From positions 1 through 64,000 of the forward strand of contig NZ_JASNWF010000021.1 in assembly GCF_030283205.1 (NCBI RefSeq): a stretch of DNA of 64,000 nucleotides, given 5' to 3'. Position numbers and translations under genes: made by a program. The notes under the pieces are model-generated. The model searched no databases. It had not been told where the DNA came from and worked only from the letters and a program-made list of their open reading frames with translations. Shown piece after piece: positions 31,904-40,292 of this stretch. The DNA is from Actinomadura opuntiae. GTDB taxonomy: Bacteria > Actinomycetota > Actinomycetes > Streptosporangiales > Streptosporangiaceae. Positions within the stretch are counted from its first letter, which is position 1, and each line of letters begins with the position of its first letter.

Positions 31904-32947
31904 TCAGGGGCGTCCCGCGCCGTAGAAGTTCGACGTGTAGTAGCCCGACAGCGAGCTGATCTTCACGACGTCGCCCGTGTGCGGGGCGTGGATGAACTTG
32001 CCGCCGCCGACGTACATCCCGACGTGCGACAGCCCGCTGAAGAACACCAGGTCGCCGGGCTGCAGGTCGCTCTGCGACACGTGCTTGACCGCCGCCCACT
32101 GGGAGTTGGTGGTGCGGGTGATGTTGACGCCCGCCGCCGCCCACGCCTTCATGGTGAGGCCGGAGCAGTCGTAGGAGCCGGGGCCGGTCGCGCCGTAGGA
32201 GTACGGCTTGCCCAGCTGGGCGTAGGCGAAGTTCAGCGCCGTGCGGGCCGAGCCGCTGGCCGGGCCGTTGTAGCTGCCGCCCGTCCCGCTGCTCGCACCG
32301 CCGCCCGAGGAGCCGCCGCCGGTCTGCTGGACCAGCTTCTTGGCCTCCCGGACCTTCTTATCGAGGTCCCTCTTCTGCTGCGCGATCTCGTCGTGCTTGC
32401 TCTTGACGTCGTCGTAGGCGCTCTGGGCCTGCGACTGCTCGCGGCGCAGCCGCTGCGCGGTCGCCAGGAACTGGGTGAGCTGCGAGCTGCGCTGCTGCGA
32501 GAGCTGGGTGAAGACCGCGGCCTGGTCCAGGACGGACTGCGGGTCGCCGCTGCCGACGAACCCGGTCACGTCCGTGGAGTCGCCGTTCTTGTAGGCGTCC
32601 GCGGCCATCTGGGCGATCGCCGAGCGCTGCTTGTCGAAGGAGGCCTGCTCCTGCGTCGCCGCCTTCTTGGCGGCGGCCAGCTTCTTCTTGGCGATCTTCA
32701 GCTTCTCGTTGTTCTGGTTGTACTGCTCGACCTTCTTGTCCATCTCCTCATTGAGCTGGTCGAGCTTCTTCTGCGCCTGCGCATGGGTCGGCTTCGGCTT
32801 GGCCTCGGCCGCCACTTGCGGAAACGCGAAGGCTGCGGTCGCCGCCAGGCAGGCGGTGACCGCCAGGCGGCGGGTGACCCCTCTCCCCGTCGAGCCGGCT
32901 CTCCGGTCGCGCGAGTGCGCTGGTTCCCCGATGAGATCGTTGGCCAC
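31904..32947 (-). CDS. NlpC/P60 peptidoglycan hydrolase with coiled coil
   Basis: A 347-residue secreted endopeptidase similar to mycobacterial RipA-type enzymes. Signal peptide (RRLAVTACLAATAAFAFP, about 25-45), a long coiled-coil region (50-210; KKLDQLNEEMDKKVEQYNQ), a Gly/Ser linker, and an NlpC/P60 domain from about 235. Catalytic residues: Cys in SYDCSGLTMKAW, His in LSHVGMYVGGG and a second His in FIHAPHTGD. It cleaves within the wall stem peptide. Start is a GTG preceded by a good promoter. The usual c-di-AMP leader is not seen here. Confidence 0.93.
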   Translation of the reverse strand: MANDLIGEPAHSRDRRAGSTGRGVTRRLAVTACLAATAAFAFPQVAAEAKPKPTHAQAQKKLDQLNEEMDKKVEQYNQNNEKLKIAKKKLAAAKKAATQEQASFDKQRSAIAQMAADAYKNGDSTDVTGFVGSGDPQSVLDQAAVFTQLSQQRSSQLTQFLATAQRLRREQSQAQSAYDDVKSKHDEIAQQKRDLDKKVREAKKLVQQTGGGSSGGGASSGTGGSYNGPASGSARTALNFAYAQLGKPYSYGATGPGSYDCSGLTMKAWAAAGVNITRTTNSQWAAVKHVSQSDLQPGDLVFFSGLSHVGMYVGGGKFIHAPHTGDVVKISSLSGYYTSNFYGAGRP

Positions 32948-32986
32948 GGTCGGATTCGCCCCTCTCGTCCACTACGTCAGCGGACG

Positions 32987-33015
32987 ACATTAGCGAGGGG
33001 CCACAACCGTCACAA
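32987..33015 (-). promoter_or_regulatory. Sigma-70-like promoter of the NlpC/P60 gene
   Basis: On the minus strand TTGTGA (33010-33015) and TAATGT (32987-32992) are separated by exactly 17 nt, with the start codon about 40 nt downstream. This AT-rich patch is unusual for the region. Confidence 0.6.
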
Positions 33016-33144
33016 CTAATTCGTCACTATCTGATTGACTTCAACCTGATTTGCCCACATTGCGTGATTGCAAGATCACGGAGCGCATGATCGGCGAGCT
33101 CGCGGCCGGAGAATCCCACCCGCCGGACCTCGGGCCGCCGCACC

Positions 33145-34410
33145 TCACGACCTGCCCAGGCGGCGCAGCAGCAGCGTCGACGGGCACGGCCGCGCGTTCG
33201 CGCGTCGCGCCCCGTCCGCGACCTCGCGGTCGGAGGAGACCACCACCACCGCCCGGCCCACCGGCTCCGCCCGCACCAGCTCGCCGATCAGCTCGTCGGC
33301 CGTCTGGCCCGGCCGGCTGAACAGCACCCGCACCCCGCGCGGCGCCGAGATCGCCACCGGCGCGTCCAGCTCCGCGCCGTCGAACACGCACGTCACCTCG
33401 GCGCGGGTCTGCGCCGCCAGCCCGCCGAGCCCCGACACCAGCCGGGTCCGCTGGTCCGACAGCGGCAGCTCCCCGTAGCCCGTCTTCGTCACGTTGTAGC
33501 CGTCGACCACCAGGTGCACCTGGGGCAGCGTCAGCAGCCGGTCCAGCAGTTGCGGGTCACTGTCCGACAGCGCCCGGCCGGGCAGCGCCCGGTGCGCCAG
33601 CCGGTCCGGCTCCAGCGCGCCCACCGCGTCCGCCGGACGGGCGATCGTCGACGGCAGCGCCAGCTCCCGCCGGACGCCCTGCGCCGCGTCCACCAGCGCG
33701 TCCAGCAGCAGCCGCAGCCGGATGTCGTCGACGTTGCGGCCCTCGCGCGCCGCCCGCTTGGCCGCCTCCGCCGCGGCCTCCGCCTGCGCCGCCCGCGCCC
33801 GCAGCCGGCGCAGCTCCTTGTCGGCCGCCGCCGCGGTCTCCCGCGCCGCCGCCAGCTCCCGGTCGGTGTCGGCCGCGAGCGTCTCCGCGCGCTCCTGCGC
33901 GGCCCGGTACCGCGTCCGCGCGTCGTGCAGCTTGCGGCGCAGCTCGGCGACCTCCGCCTTGGTGTCGCGCAGCTCCGCGCGCAGCTTGTCGACCTCGGAG
34001 GCGCGCGCCGCCCGGGCGGCGGCCAGCTCCTCCTTCAGCGCGGCCACGCGCCGCTCGGCGGCCTCCTCCTCCGACGCCGTCGCCGAGCGCTCCAGCTCCG
34101 CGCGGGCCGCCTCGACCAGGTCCGCCCAGCCGTCCGGGCGCAGCAGGTAGGCCAGCACCGCGACCCGCACCGGGTCCGCGGCCGGCGGCACCTCCCCGCC
34201 CTCCACCGCCTCGACCAGATCGGGCTGCGCCTCGCGCAGCGGCCCGGCCACCCGCCGCCGGAAGTCCTCGTCCTTCTCCAGCACCGCCGCGATGTGCTGC
34301 CCCGCGAGCTTGGCCCGCTTGCGCCGCTCGAACCGCGCGAACCGGCGCAGCGGCACCGGCACCTCGTCCGGCGGCAGCGCGCCGATCAGCTCCGCGGCGG
34401 CCTCCACCAC
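33145..34410 (-). CDS. NYN-domain RNA-binding/nuclease-like protein
   Basis: At least 421 residues. An N-terminal helical domain, a long coiled coil (about 105-225; VAALKEELAAARAARASEVDKLRAELRDT) and a C-terminal PIN-like NYN domain (from about 295) with the acidic motif HLVVDGYNVTKTGYGE, CVFDGAELDA and SSDREVADGARR. The family is conserved in actinobacteria, with proposed RNA cleavage or binding. The first canonical start in frame is the GTG at 34410, but the frame runs on upstream and the family's usual LPEPVRLSVVEAAAE N-terminus begins before it; an AAGGAG box at 34541-34546 precedes only ATC codons. Confidence 0.8.
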   Translation of the reverse strand: MVEAAAELIGALPPDEVPVPLRRFARFERRKRAKLAGQHIAAVLEKDEDFRRRVAGPLREAQPDLVEAVEGGEVPPAADPVRVAVLAYLLRPDGWADLVEAARAELERSATASEEEAAERRVAALKEELAAARAARASEVDKLRAELRDTKAEVAELRRKLHDARTRYRAAQERAETLAADTDRELAAARETAAAADKELRRLRARAAQAEAAAEAAKRAAREGRNVDDIRLRLLLDALVDAAQGVRRELALPSTIARPADAVGALEPDRLAHRALPGRALSDSDPQLLDRLLTLPQVHLVVDGYNVTKTGYGELPLSDQRTRLVSGLGGLAAQTRAEVTCVFDGAELDAPVAISAPRGVRVLFSRPGQTADELIGELVRAEPVGRAVVVVSSDREVADGARRANARPCPSTLLLRRLGRS

Positions 34411-34739
34411 GCTCAGCCGGACCGGCTCCGGCAGCGGCCGGGACAGCGGCCGCCCGGGGGACGTCCCGCCGGAATGGCCCGGCGGGCGCGCGGAATCCGG
34501 GCCGCCGGGACTCGCTTCGGGGCCGCTGTCGATGATCCCGCTCCTTCCGGGCTGCGCCGCCGGTGGGCTGTCTCTTCCCGAGCGCCACGCAGCCTAACCA
34601 GCGCGAACGTGCGATCGGACGGAACGCGCCAAGCTCCCCCGAGCCGTCCCCCGCGGCCCCCGCCCGGCGGGACGTGCCGGCGCGCCCCCAACCCTAGCGG
34701 CCCCGACTTCTGTCGGTGGCGTCCTCTACGGTCGCCGGC

Positions 34740-36533
34740 ATGACGGCTGCGCACGAGGTCCAGGGGCAGATCCGGGCGGTTCAGGGCACTCTGGACGACC
34801 TCGGCACCCCCCTGTCGGAGGTCACCTTCGTGGTGGTCGACCTGGAGACCACGGGCGGCTCGGCGGCCGACTCGGCGATCACCGAGATCGGCGCGGTCAA
34901 GGTCCGCGGGGGAGCCGAGCTCGGCGAGCTCGGCACGCTGGTCGACCCCGGCGGGCCGGTCCCGCCGTTCATCACCGCGCTGACCGGCATCACCACCGCG
35001 ATGGTGACGGCCGCCCCGCGGATGGACGCGGTGCTGCCCGCGTTCCTGGAGTTCGCGCGCGGCAGCGTGCTCGTCGCGCACAACGCCCCGTTCGACATCG
35101 GCTTCCTCAAGGCCGCCTGCGCCGCCGGCGGGTACGCCTGGCCCGCGTTCCCCGTCGTCGACACCGTCGACCTCGCCCGCCGCGTCCTCGGCAAGGACGA
35201 GGTGCCCAACTGCAAGCTCGGCACCCTCGCCCGGTTCTTCCGCACCCGCACCGAGCCGACGCACCGCGCCCTCGCCGACGCCCGCGCCACCGTCGAGGTC
35301 CTGCACGGCCTGATCGAGCGGCTCGGCTCGTTCGGCGTCACCACCCTGGAGGAGCTGCGCGGCTTCGCCAAGGCCCCGACCCCCGAGCAGCGCCGCAAGC
35401 GCCACCTCGCCGAGGGCGTGCCGAGCACCCCCGGCGTCTACCTGTTCGAGGACGCCGGCGGCGAGGTGCTCTACGTCGGCAAGAGCGGCGACCTGCGCTC
35501 CCGGGTGCGCAGCTACTTCACCGGCTCGGAGACCCGCCCGCGCGTGCGCGAGATGGTCGGGCTCGCCGAGAACGTCCGGACCATCGTGTGCGCCACCGGC
35601 CTCGAGGCCGAGGTCCGCGAGCTGCGCCTCATCGCCGAGCACAAGCCCCGCTACAACCGCCGCTCCAAGTTCCCCGAGCGGGCCATCTGGCTGAAGCTGA
35701 CCGCCGAGCCGTTCCCGCGGCTGTCGATCGTGCGGGAATGCCGCGACGACGGCGCCCGCTACCTCGGCCCGATCTCGTCCCGGCGGCAGGCCGAGGAGGC
35801 CCGCGCGGCGCTGCACGAGGCCGTCCCGCTGCGCCAGTGCACCCAGCGGCTCACCGTCCGGATCGTCGAGCGGGGCCGCGCCCGCAGCTGCGCGCTCGCC
35901 GACCTCGGCCGCTGCGGCGCGCCCTGCGACGGCCGCGAGTCCCCCGACGCCTACGCCGTGCACGCCGAGACCGCCCGCGCGATCATGGAGGGGGACGTGC
36001 GGCCCGTCGTGGCCGCCGCGCGCGTCCGCATCGACCGGCTCGCCGCCGAGCTGCGCTACGAGGAGGCCGCCGCGCAGCGCGACCGGCTCGCCGCGTTCGT
36101 CCGCGCCGCCGCCCGCGGCCAGCGCCTCGCCGCCCTCGCCCGGCTGCCCGAGCTCGTCGCCGCGCGGCCCGGCTTCGACGGCGGCTGGGACCTGTCGGTC
36201 GTCCGGTACGGGCGGCTCGCCGCGGCGGGCACCGTCCCGCCCCACGCCCACCCTCGCCCCTACGTCGACGCCCTCATCGCCACCGCCGAGACCGTCTTCC
36301 CGCCGTCCGGCGGCGCCCCCGGCGGCGTGGCGCTCGGCGCGCCGCCGTCCTCCGGCGCCACCGCCGAGGAGATGGAGTGCGTGCTGCGCTGGCTCGACCT
36401 GCCGGGCGTCCGCCTGGTCGAGGTCGACGGCGCCTGGACGTGCCCCGTGCACGGCGCCGAGGGCCTGCGCGGCTGGATCGACAACGCCTACACGAGCCAC
36501 GATCCGGACCGGGCGGGGCGGCCACTAAGGTGA
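34740..36533 (+). CDS. DEDD exonuclease fused to GIY-YIG (UvrC-like) nuclease
   Basis: A 597-residue fusion. Residues about 25-200 are a DnaQ-like 3'-5' exonuclease: VVVDLETTGG, VLVAHNAPFDIGFLK and HRALADARATVEVL carry the acidic residues. Residues about 225-310 form a GIY-YIG domain (VPSTPGVYLFEDAGGEVLYV, then GKSGDLRSRVRSYF) as in UvrC/Cho, followed by a UvrC-like C-terminal region. The architecture is known in actinobacteria, probably in DNA repair. A TACGGT box 7 nt before the ATG suggests a leaderless message; an in-frame GTG lies 8 codons earlier. Confidence 0.92.
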   Translation: MTAAHEVQGQIRAVQGTLDDLGTPLSEVTFVVVDLETTGGSAADSAITEIGAVKVRGGAELGELGTLVDPGGPVPPFITALTGITTAMVTAAPRMDAVLPAFLEFARGSVLVAHNAPFDIGFLKAACAAGGYAWPAFPVVDTVDLARRVLGKDEVPNCKLGTLARFFRTRTEPTHRALADARATVEVLHGLIERLGSFGVTTLEELRGFAKAPTPEQRRKRHLAEGVPSTPGVYLFEDAGGEVLYVGKSGDLRSRVRSYFTGSETRPRVREMVGLAENVRTIVCATGLEAEVRELRLIAEHKPRYNRRSKFPERAIWLKLTAEPFPRLSIVRECRDDGARYLGPISSRRQAEEARAALHEAVPLRQCTQRLTVRIVERGRARSCALADLGRCGAPCDGRESPDAYAVHAETARAIMEGDVRPVVAAARVRIDRLAAELRYEEAAAQRDRLAAFVRAAARGQRLAALARLPELVAARPGFDGGWDLSVVRYGRLAAAGTVPPHAHPRPYVDALIATAETVFPPSGGAPGGVALGAPPSSGATAEEMECVLRWLDLPGVRLVEVDGAWTCPVHGAEGLRGWIDNAYTSHDPDRAGRPLR

Positions 36534-36570
36534 CGGTGGACACCGGCACGGAGAGGACGGACGACCCCGC

Positions 36571-37320
36571 ATGGCCCTGCCTCTCTACGACAGCCAGCCG
36601 GCCCGGCGCGTCCCGTGGATGACGTACCTGCTGATCGCGGTCAACGTCGTGGTGTTCCTGCTGACGCCGATGTCCAACTTCGCCACCTGGTACGGCAAGG
36701 GCGCCGTCCGCGACTGCAAGGCCGCCGAGTTCACCTACGAGTACGGCGCCGTCCCCAAGGAGCTCACCACCGGCGACCAGCAGCCGCCGCCCACCGAGAT
36801 CACCAACCACTGCGGGCCCGCCGACTACCGCAAGGCCCCCTGGACCTCGGCGTTCACCTCGATGTTCCTGCACTCGGGTCCGATGCACCTGCTCGGCAAC
36901 CTGGTGTTCCTGTTCGTCGTCGGCATGGGCGTGGAGGACCGGCTCGGACGCTGGCGCTTCCTGCTGAGCTACCTGGCGTTCGGGCTCGTCGCCGTCTACG
37001 GCTTCGCCTGGACCTCGCCCGGCTCCACCGTGCCGCTCATCGGCGCGTCCGGCGCCATCGCCGGGGTGATGGGCGCCTACGTCATCCTCAACCCGCGCGG
37101 CCGCGTCGTCAGCTACGTCCCGCCGATCATCGTGCTGCGGCTGCCCGTCTGGGTGGTGCTCGGCTACTGGTTCATCCTGCAGTGGCTCTCGCTCGGCGAC
37201 GAGGAGAGCAGCGTCGCCTACACCGCGCACATCTACGGCTTCTGCGCCGGCGTGCTGTTCGCGCTGCTGGCCCGCCGCGCCGGGCAGTCCCGCCGCATCG
37301 CCGCGCTCAGCCGCACCTGA
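36571..37320 (+). CDS. Rhomboid family intramembrane serine protease
   Basis: A 249-residue, six- or seven-helix membrane protease. The catalytic serine motif is LIGASGAIAGVMGAY and the catalytic His is in YTAHIYGFCAGVL; HSGPMHLLGNLVFLFVVGMG supplies the conserved helix-2 HxxxN. A loop after helix 1 has the cysteines of DCKAAEFTYEYG and NHCGPADYRK, perhaps a disulfide. It cleaves membrane segments of unknown substrates. A GAGAGGA box lies upstream of the ATG. Confidence 0.93.
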   Translation: MALPLYDSQPARRVPWMTYLLIAVNVVVFLLTPMSNFATWYGKGAVRDCKAAEFTYEYGAVPKELTTGDQQPPPTEITNHCGPADYRKAPWTSAFTSMFLHSGPMHLLGNLVFLFVVGMGVEDRLGRWRFLLSYLAFGLVAVYGFAWTSPGSTVPLIGASGAIAGVMGAYVILNPRGRVVSYVPPIIVLRLPVWVVLGYWFILQWLSLGDEESSVAYTAHIYGFCAGVLFALLARRAGQSRRIAALSRT

Positions 37321-37367
37321 TCGGCGCCCGATAGAGTCGGGACGTCCGAACTCAGGGGAGGGGTCCT

Positions 37368-37655
37368 GTGGTCACAGCGATCGTGTTCGTCAAGGCCGAC
37401 GTCGCGCGCATCCACGAGGTGGCCGAAACGATCACCGCGCTGGACGGCGTCAGCGAGGTCTACTCGGTCACCGGAGAGCACGACCTCATGGTGATGGTCC
37501 GCGTCCGCCGCCACGAGGAACTCAACGACGTGATCCCGGGCCGCGTCAACAAGGTCCCCGGCGTCGTCGGCACCGAGACCCACATCGCCTTCCGCACCTA
37601 CTCCAAACACGACCTCGACGCCGCCTTCGCCCTCGGCCTCCCCGACGCGGACTAA
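37368..37655 (+). CDS. Stand-alone Lrp/AsnC ligand-binding domain protein
   Basis: A 95-residue protein consisting only of the RAM (AsnC effector-binding) domain, MVTAIVFVKADVARIHEVAETI..., with no DNA-binding part. Such single-domain proteins form dimers or higher oligomers that bind amino acids. The GTG start has a GGGGAGGGG box and a TAGAGT box 31 nt upstream. Function unknown. Confidence 0.88.
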   Translation: MVTAIVFVKADVARIHEVAETITALDGVSEVYSVTGEHDLMVMVRVRRHEELNDVIPGRVNKVPGVVGTETHIAFRTYSKHDLDAAFALGLPDAD

Positions 37656-37697
37656 GAGGCGCCCTCCGCCTCCACGGTGTTCCTCCGCTGCAATGAA

Positions 37698-38390
37698 TTA
37701 CGCGGCGGTGATGAGGCTCAGGGACAGGTCGCCGCAGGGGTGGGCGGTGTGGCCGGGGCGGTCGCGGTAGGCGGCGCCGGGGGTCCAGGTCGCGGTGTTG
37801 GACGCCATGACGCGGCCCGGGGCGTTCACCACGAACGCGGGTGCGGGGATCTCGCGCAGCACCGGGACGATCTCGTTCTCGAAGGTGCGGGCGAACACGT
37901 CGGCGGCGGCGACGCCGGCGAACTCGCCGCCGACGCGGACCGGGACCGACAGGGTGAGGACGTACTCGTCGCTGCACAGGTAGTCGACGTAGGGGCCGCA
38001 GACGGTCTTCTCCGCGCCCGCCTGCGGGCCGGTGAACCAGTCCCAGGCGGTGTAGTCGTACAGGGCGCTGCTCTCGGGGTTCAGGTCGCGCAGCAGCTGG
38101 GACGGGCCGGTGGGCCCGGCCTGCCACCACTCCAGGTACCAGGCGGCGTCGGCGAGCAGGCGGGGCGCGGCGATGAAGCCGAGCCCGCACACCAGCGGGC
38201 CGAGGCGGGGGAGCAGCAGCGGGCGCAGCGCGGCGAGGTCGGCGCGGACCGGCGCGCGCCCGGCGTCGCGCACCGCCCGCAGCAGCCGCGCGGAGGCGTC
38301 GCGCACCTCGGCGACCGTGCCGAAGACGCCGTCCAGGGTCGCGTGCACGCGCGCCGCCGCAGCGCCGGCGGACGGTGGCTCGGGGGGCAT
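37698..38390 (-). CDS. Cache-domain sensor-like protein
   Basis: A 230-residue protein without membrane segments that reads like the ligand-binding half of a dCache sensor: RDLNPESSALYDYTAWDWFTGP, YVLTLSVPVRVGGEFAGVAAADV and APAFVVNAPGRVMASN. The C-terminus GDLSLSLITAA is typical of the actinobacterial form. It lies 15 bp after the GntR regulator gene on the same strand and opposite an amine/polyamine-type transporter, suggesting it senses the transported compound. A soluble cache protein alone has no output domain, so it may act with the regulator. Confidence 0.82.
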   Translation of the reverse strand: MPPEPPSAGAAAARVHATLDGVFGTVAEVRDASARLLRAVRDAGRAPVRADLAALRPLLLPRLGPLVCGLGFIAAPRLLADAAWYLEWWQAGPTGPSQLLRDLNPESSALYDYTAWDWFTGPQAGAEKTVCGPYVDYLCSDEYVLTLSVPVRVGGEFAGVAAADVFARTFENEIVPVLREIPAPAFVVNAPGRVMASNTATWTPGAAYRDRPGHTAHPCGDLSLSLITAA

Positions 38391-38405
38391 GAGTCCACCT
38401 CGTGG

Positions 38406-39131
38406 TCAGAGGGCGAGCCGTCGGTCAATCAGACGTTCTACCGCATTCGCGACGTGACTTTCAGCGACATCGCGGGCCCGGTCCTCATCGCCCTGCTCGA
38501 TGGCGTCGACGAGCCGGACGTGCTGGGCGTGCACGGTCCGGCGGGCGTCCGGCTCGCCGTGCACGGCCCAGATGAGCGGCCCGATGTCGGCCTGCAGCCG
38601 GATCTCCTCGCGGGTCAGCCGGACGGACTGGGACGCGGCGGCGATCTCCAGGTGCAGCCGGCCGTCCAGCCGGCACGTGCGCGGCCCGGCGTCGGGGCCG
38701 GCCATCTCGGCGAGGGAGCGGCGCAGCCGGTCGACGTCGCCGGGCAGCGAGCGGCGCGCGGCCAGCCGGGCGGCGGCGCCGGCGATGGCGGCGTAGTGGT
38801 CGCCGAGGTCGCGCAGCTCCTCGGCGGACAGCGGGCGGAGCCGCCGGTCGAGGTCGAAGGGGCGGGCGGGGGCGCGCACGAAGCTGCCGCCGCCCCGGCC
38901 GCGCCGGGTCTCGATGAGGCCCTGCTGACGCAAGGCCATGAGCGCTTCGCGTAGAGTGACGGTCGATATGCCGAGATGTCCGGCGAGTTCGGTCTCGCTG
39001 GGCAGCTGCTCACCGTCGTCGAGGAGGCCGAGCGCGATGGCGTCGCCGATCCGCCGCACGACGGCGGCGACCCGCGCGGTGTTGTCGACCGGGGCGAACA
39101 CGACGAGGCGCGCGCCGTCCGCACCGTCCAT
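38406..39131 (-). CDS. GntR family regulator (FadR/FCD subfamily)
   Basis: A 241-residue repressor-like protein: winged helix about 20-85 (PSETELAGHLGISTVTLREALMALRQQ) and an FCD effector domain about 95-235 with metal-type histidines (LDGRLHLEIAAAS, HAQHVRLVDAIEQG, ESHVANAVERL). It is divergently transcribed from the ABC transporter operon, with 80 bp between the starts; control of that operon is the natural inference. Confidence 0.92.
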   Translation of the reverse strand: MDGADGARLVVFAPVDNTARVAAVVRRIGDAIALGLLDDGEQLPSETELAGHLGISTVTLREALMALRQQGLIETRRGRGGGSFVRAPARPFDLDRRLRPLSAEELRDLGDHYAAIAGAAARLAARRSLPGDVDRLRRSLAEMAGPDAGPRTCRLDGRLHLEIAAASQSVRLTREEIRLQADIGPLIWAVHGEPDARRTVHAQHVRLVDAIEQGDEDRARDVAESHVANAVERLIDRRLAL

Positions 39132-39157
39132 GGGCCCCCTCTCCGCGCGCTGACTCA

Positions 39158-39204
39158 GTGATACCGGATCGTCACTTGAACTGAAACCTATGACTCCATA
39201 TGTT
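39158..39204 (+). promoter_or_regulatory. Promoter and operator candidate of the polyamine-type ABC operon
   Basis: TTGAAC (39176-39181) and TATGTT (39199-39204) are spaced 17 nt, placing transcription start at or next to the ATG at 39212, a leaderless message. GTGA-N10-TCAC (39158-39175), just upstream of the -35, is a candidate GntR-family operator. Confidence 0.55.
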
Positions 39205-39211
39205 TTCGGTC

Positions 39212-40279
39212 ATGCCGGCTTCAGCGGTGAGGATCCGCGATCTGCGCAAGACCTTCGGCTCCGTCGAGGCGGTGGCGGGCGTCGACCTCGACATCGGGGA
39301 CGGCGAGTTCTTCTCGATGCTCGGCCCGTCGGGGTCGGGGAAGACCACGGTGCTGCGGCTCATCGCCGGGTTCGAGCGGCCCACGTCCGGGACGGTCGAG
39401 CTGGCCGGCCGCGACGTGACGGGCCTCGCCCCGTTCGACCGCGACGTCAACACCGTCTTCCAGGACTACGCGCTCTTCCCGCACCTGGACGTGCTCCGCA
39501 ACGTCGAGTACGGGCTGAAGGTCCGCAAGGTGGCGAAGGCCGAGCGCCGCAAGCGGGCGCTCGAGGCGCTGCACAGCGTCCGGCTCGACGGGTTCGAGGC
39601 GCGCCGCCCCGCCGAGCTGTCGGGCGGGCAGCGGCAGCGGGTCGCGCTGGCCCGCGCGCTGGTCAACGAGCCGAAGGTCCTGCTGCTGGACGAGCCGCTC
39701 GGCGCCCTCGACCTGAAGCTGCGCGAGGAGATGCAGGTCGAGCTGAAGACGATCCAGCGGCGCGCCGGCATCACGTTCGTGTTCGTCACCCACGACCAGG
39801 AGGAGGCGCTGACCCTCAGCGACCGGGTCGCGGTCCTGGACGGCGGCCGCGTCCAGCAGGTCGGCACGCCCGCCGAGGTGTACGAGCATCCGGCGACCGA
39901 GTTCGTGGCCGGCTTCGTCGGCACGACCAACCGGATCGGGGACGTCTGCGTGCGGCCGGAGAAGCTGCACGTCCGCATCCTCGGCGGCGGCGACGAGGAC
40001 GGCACGGCGCCGGCGGGGGAGCCGGCCGGGCCGCCGGGGGACCGGCACGCCGAGGGCACCGTCGCCGAGGTCGTCTACGCGGGCGCGGTCACGAGGTTCG
40101 TGGTGGACCTGGAGTCGGGCGACCGGGTCGTGGCGCTCCAGCAGAACCTCGCGGCGTCCTCGATGGAGGTGACCCGCCACCGCGGCGCCCGCGTCCGCGT
40201 CGGCTGGCAGGCGGCGCACGAGTTCCGGGTGGCCGGCGCCGCCCCCAGCACTGAAACCCCCGCGAAAACCCCCAACTAA
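39212..40279 (+). CDS. ABC transporter ATP-binding protein, spermidine/putrescine (PotA) type
   Basis: A 355-residue ATPase: Walker A GPSGSGKTT, Q-loop VFQDYALFPH, signature LSGGQRQRVALARAL, Walker B VLLLDEPLGALD, H-loop VFVTHDQEEALT, then a TOBE domain after residue 230 (VCVRPEKLHVRI). The YALFPH Q-loop and TOBE domain fit polyamine and related importers. The ATG at 39212 is favoured because the -10 box covers the alternative ATG at 39200. Confidence 0.92.
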   Translation: MPASAVRIRDLRKTFGSVEAVAGVDLDIGDGEFFSMLGPSGSGKTTVLRLIAGFERPTSGTVELAGRDVTGLAPFDRDVNTVFQDYALFPHLDVLRNVEYGLKVRKVAKAERRKRALEALHSVRLDGFEARRPAELSGGQRQRVALARALVNEPKVLLLDEPLGALDLKLREEMQVELKTIQRRAGITFVFVTHDQEEALTLSDRVAVLDGGRVQQVGTPAEVYEHPATEFVAGFVGTTNRIGDVCVRPEKLHVRILGGGDEDGTAPAGEPAGPPGDRHAEGTVAEVVYAGAVTRFVVDLESGDRVVALQQNLAASSMEVTRHRGARVRVGWQAAHEFRVAGAAPSTETPAKTPN

Positions 40280-40292
40280 AGAGGAGTTCCTC

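Noticed and set aside
32948..33050. c-di-AMP riboswitch before the NlpC/P60 gene
   Set aside because: The GTCAGCTAACC block seen in the two real copies is absent; the leader is about 40 nt from a good promoter and too short.
34413..36500. 695-codon minus-strand frame over the DEDD/GIY-YIG gene
   Set aside because: Shadow; the plus-strand gene has intact nuclease motifs.
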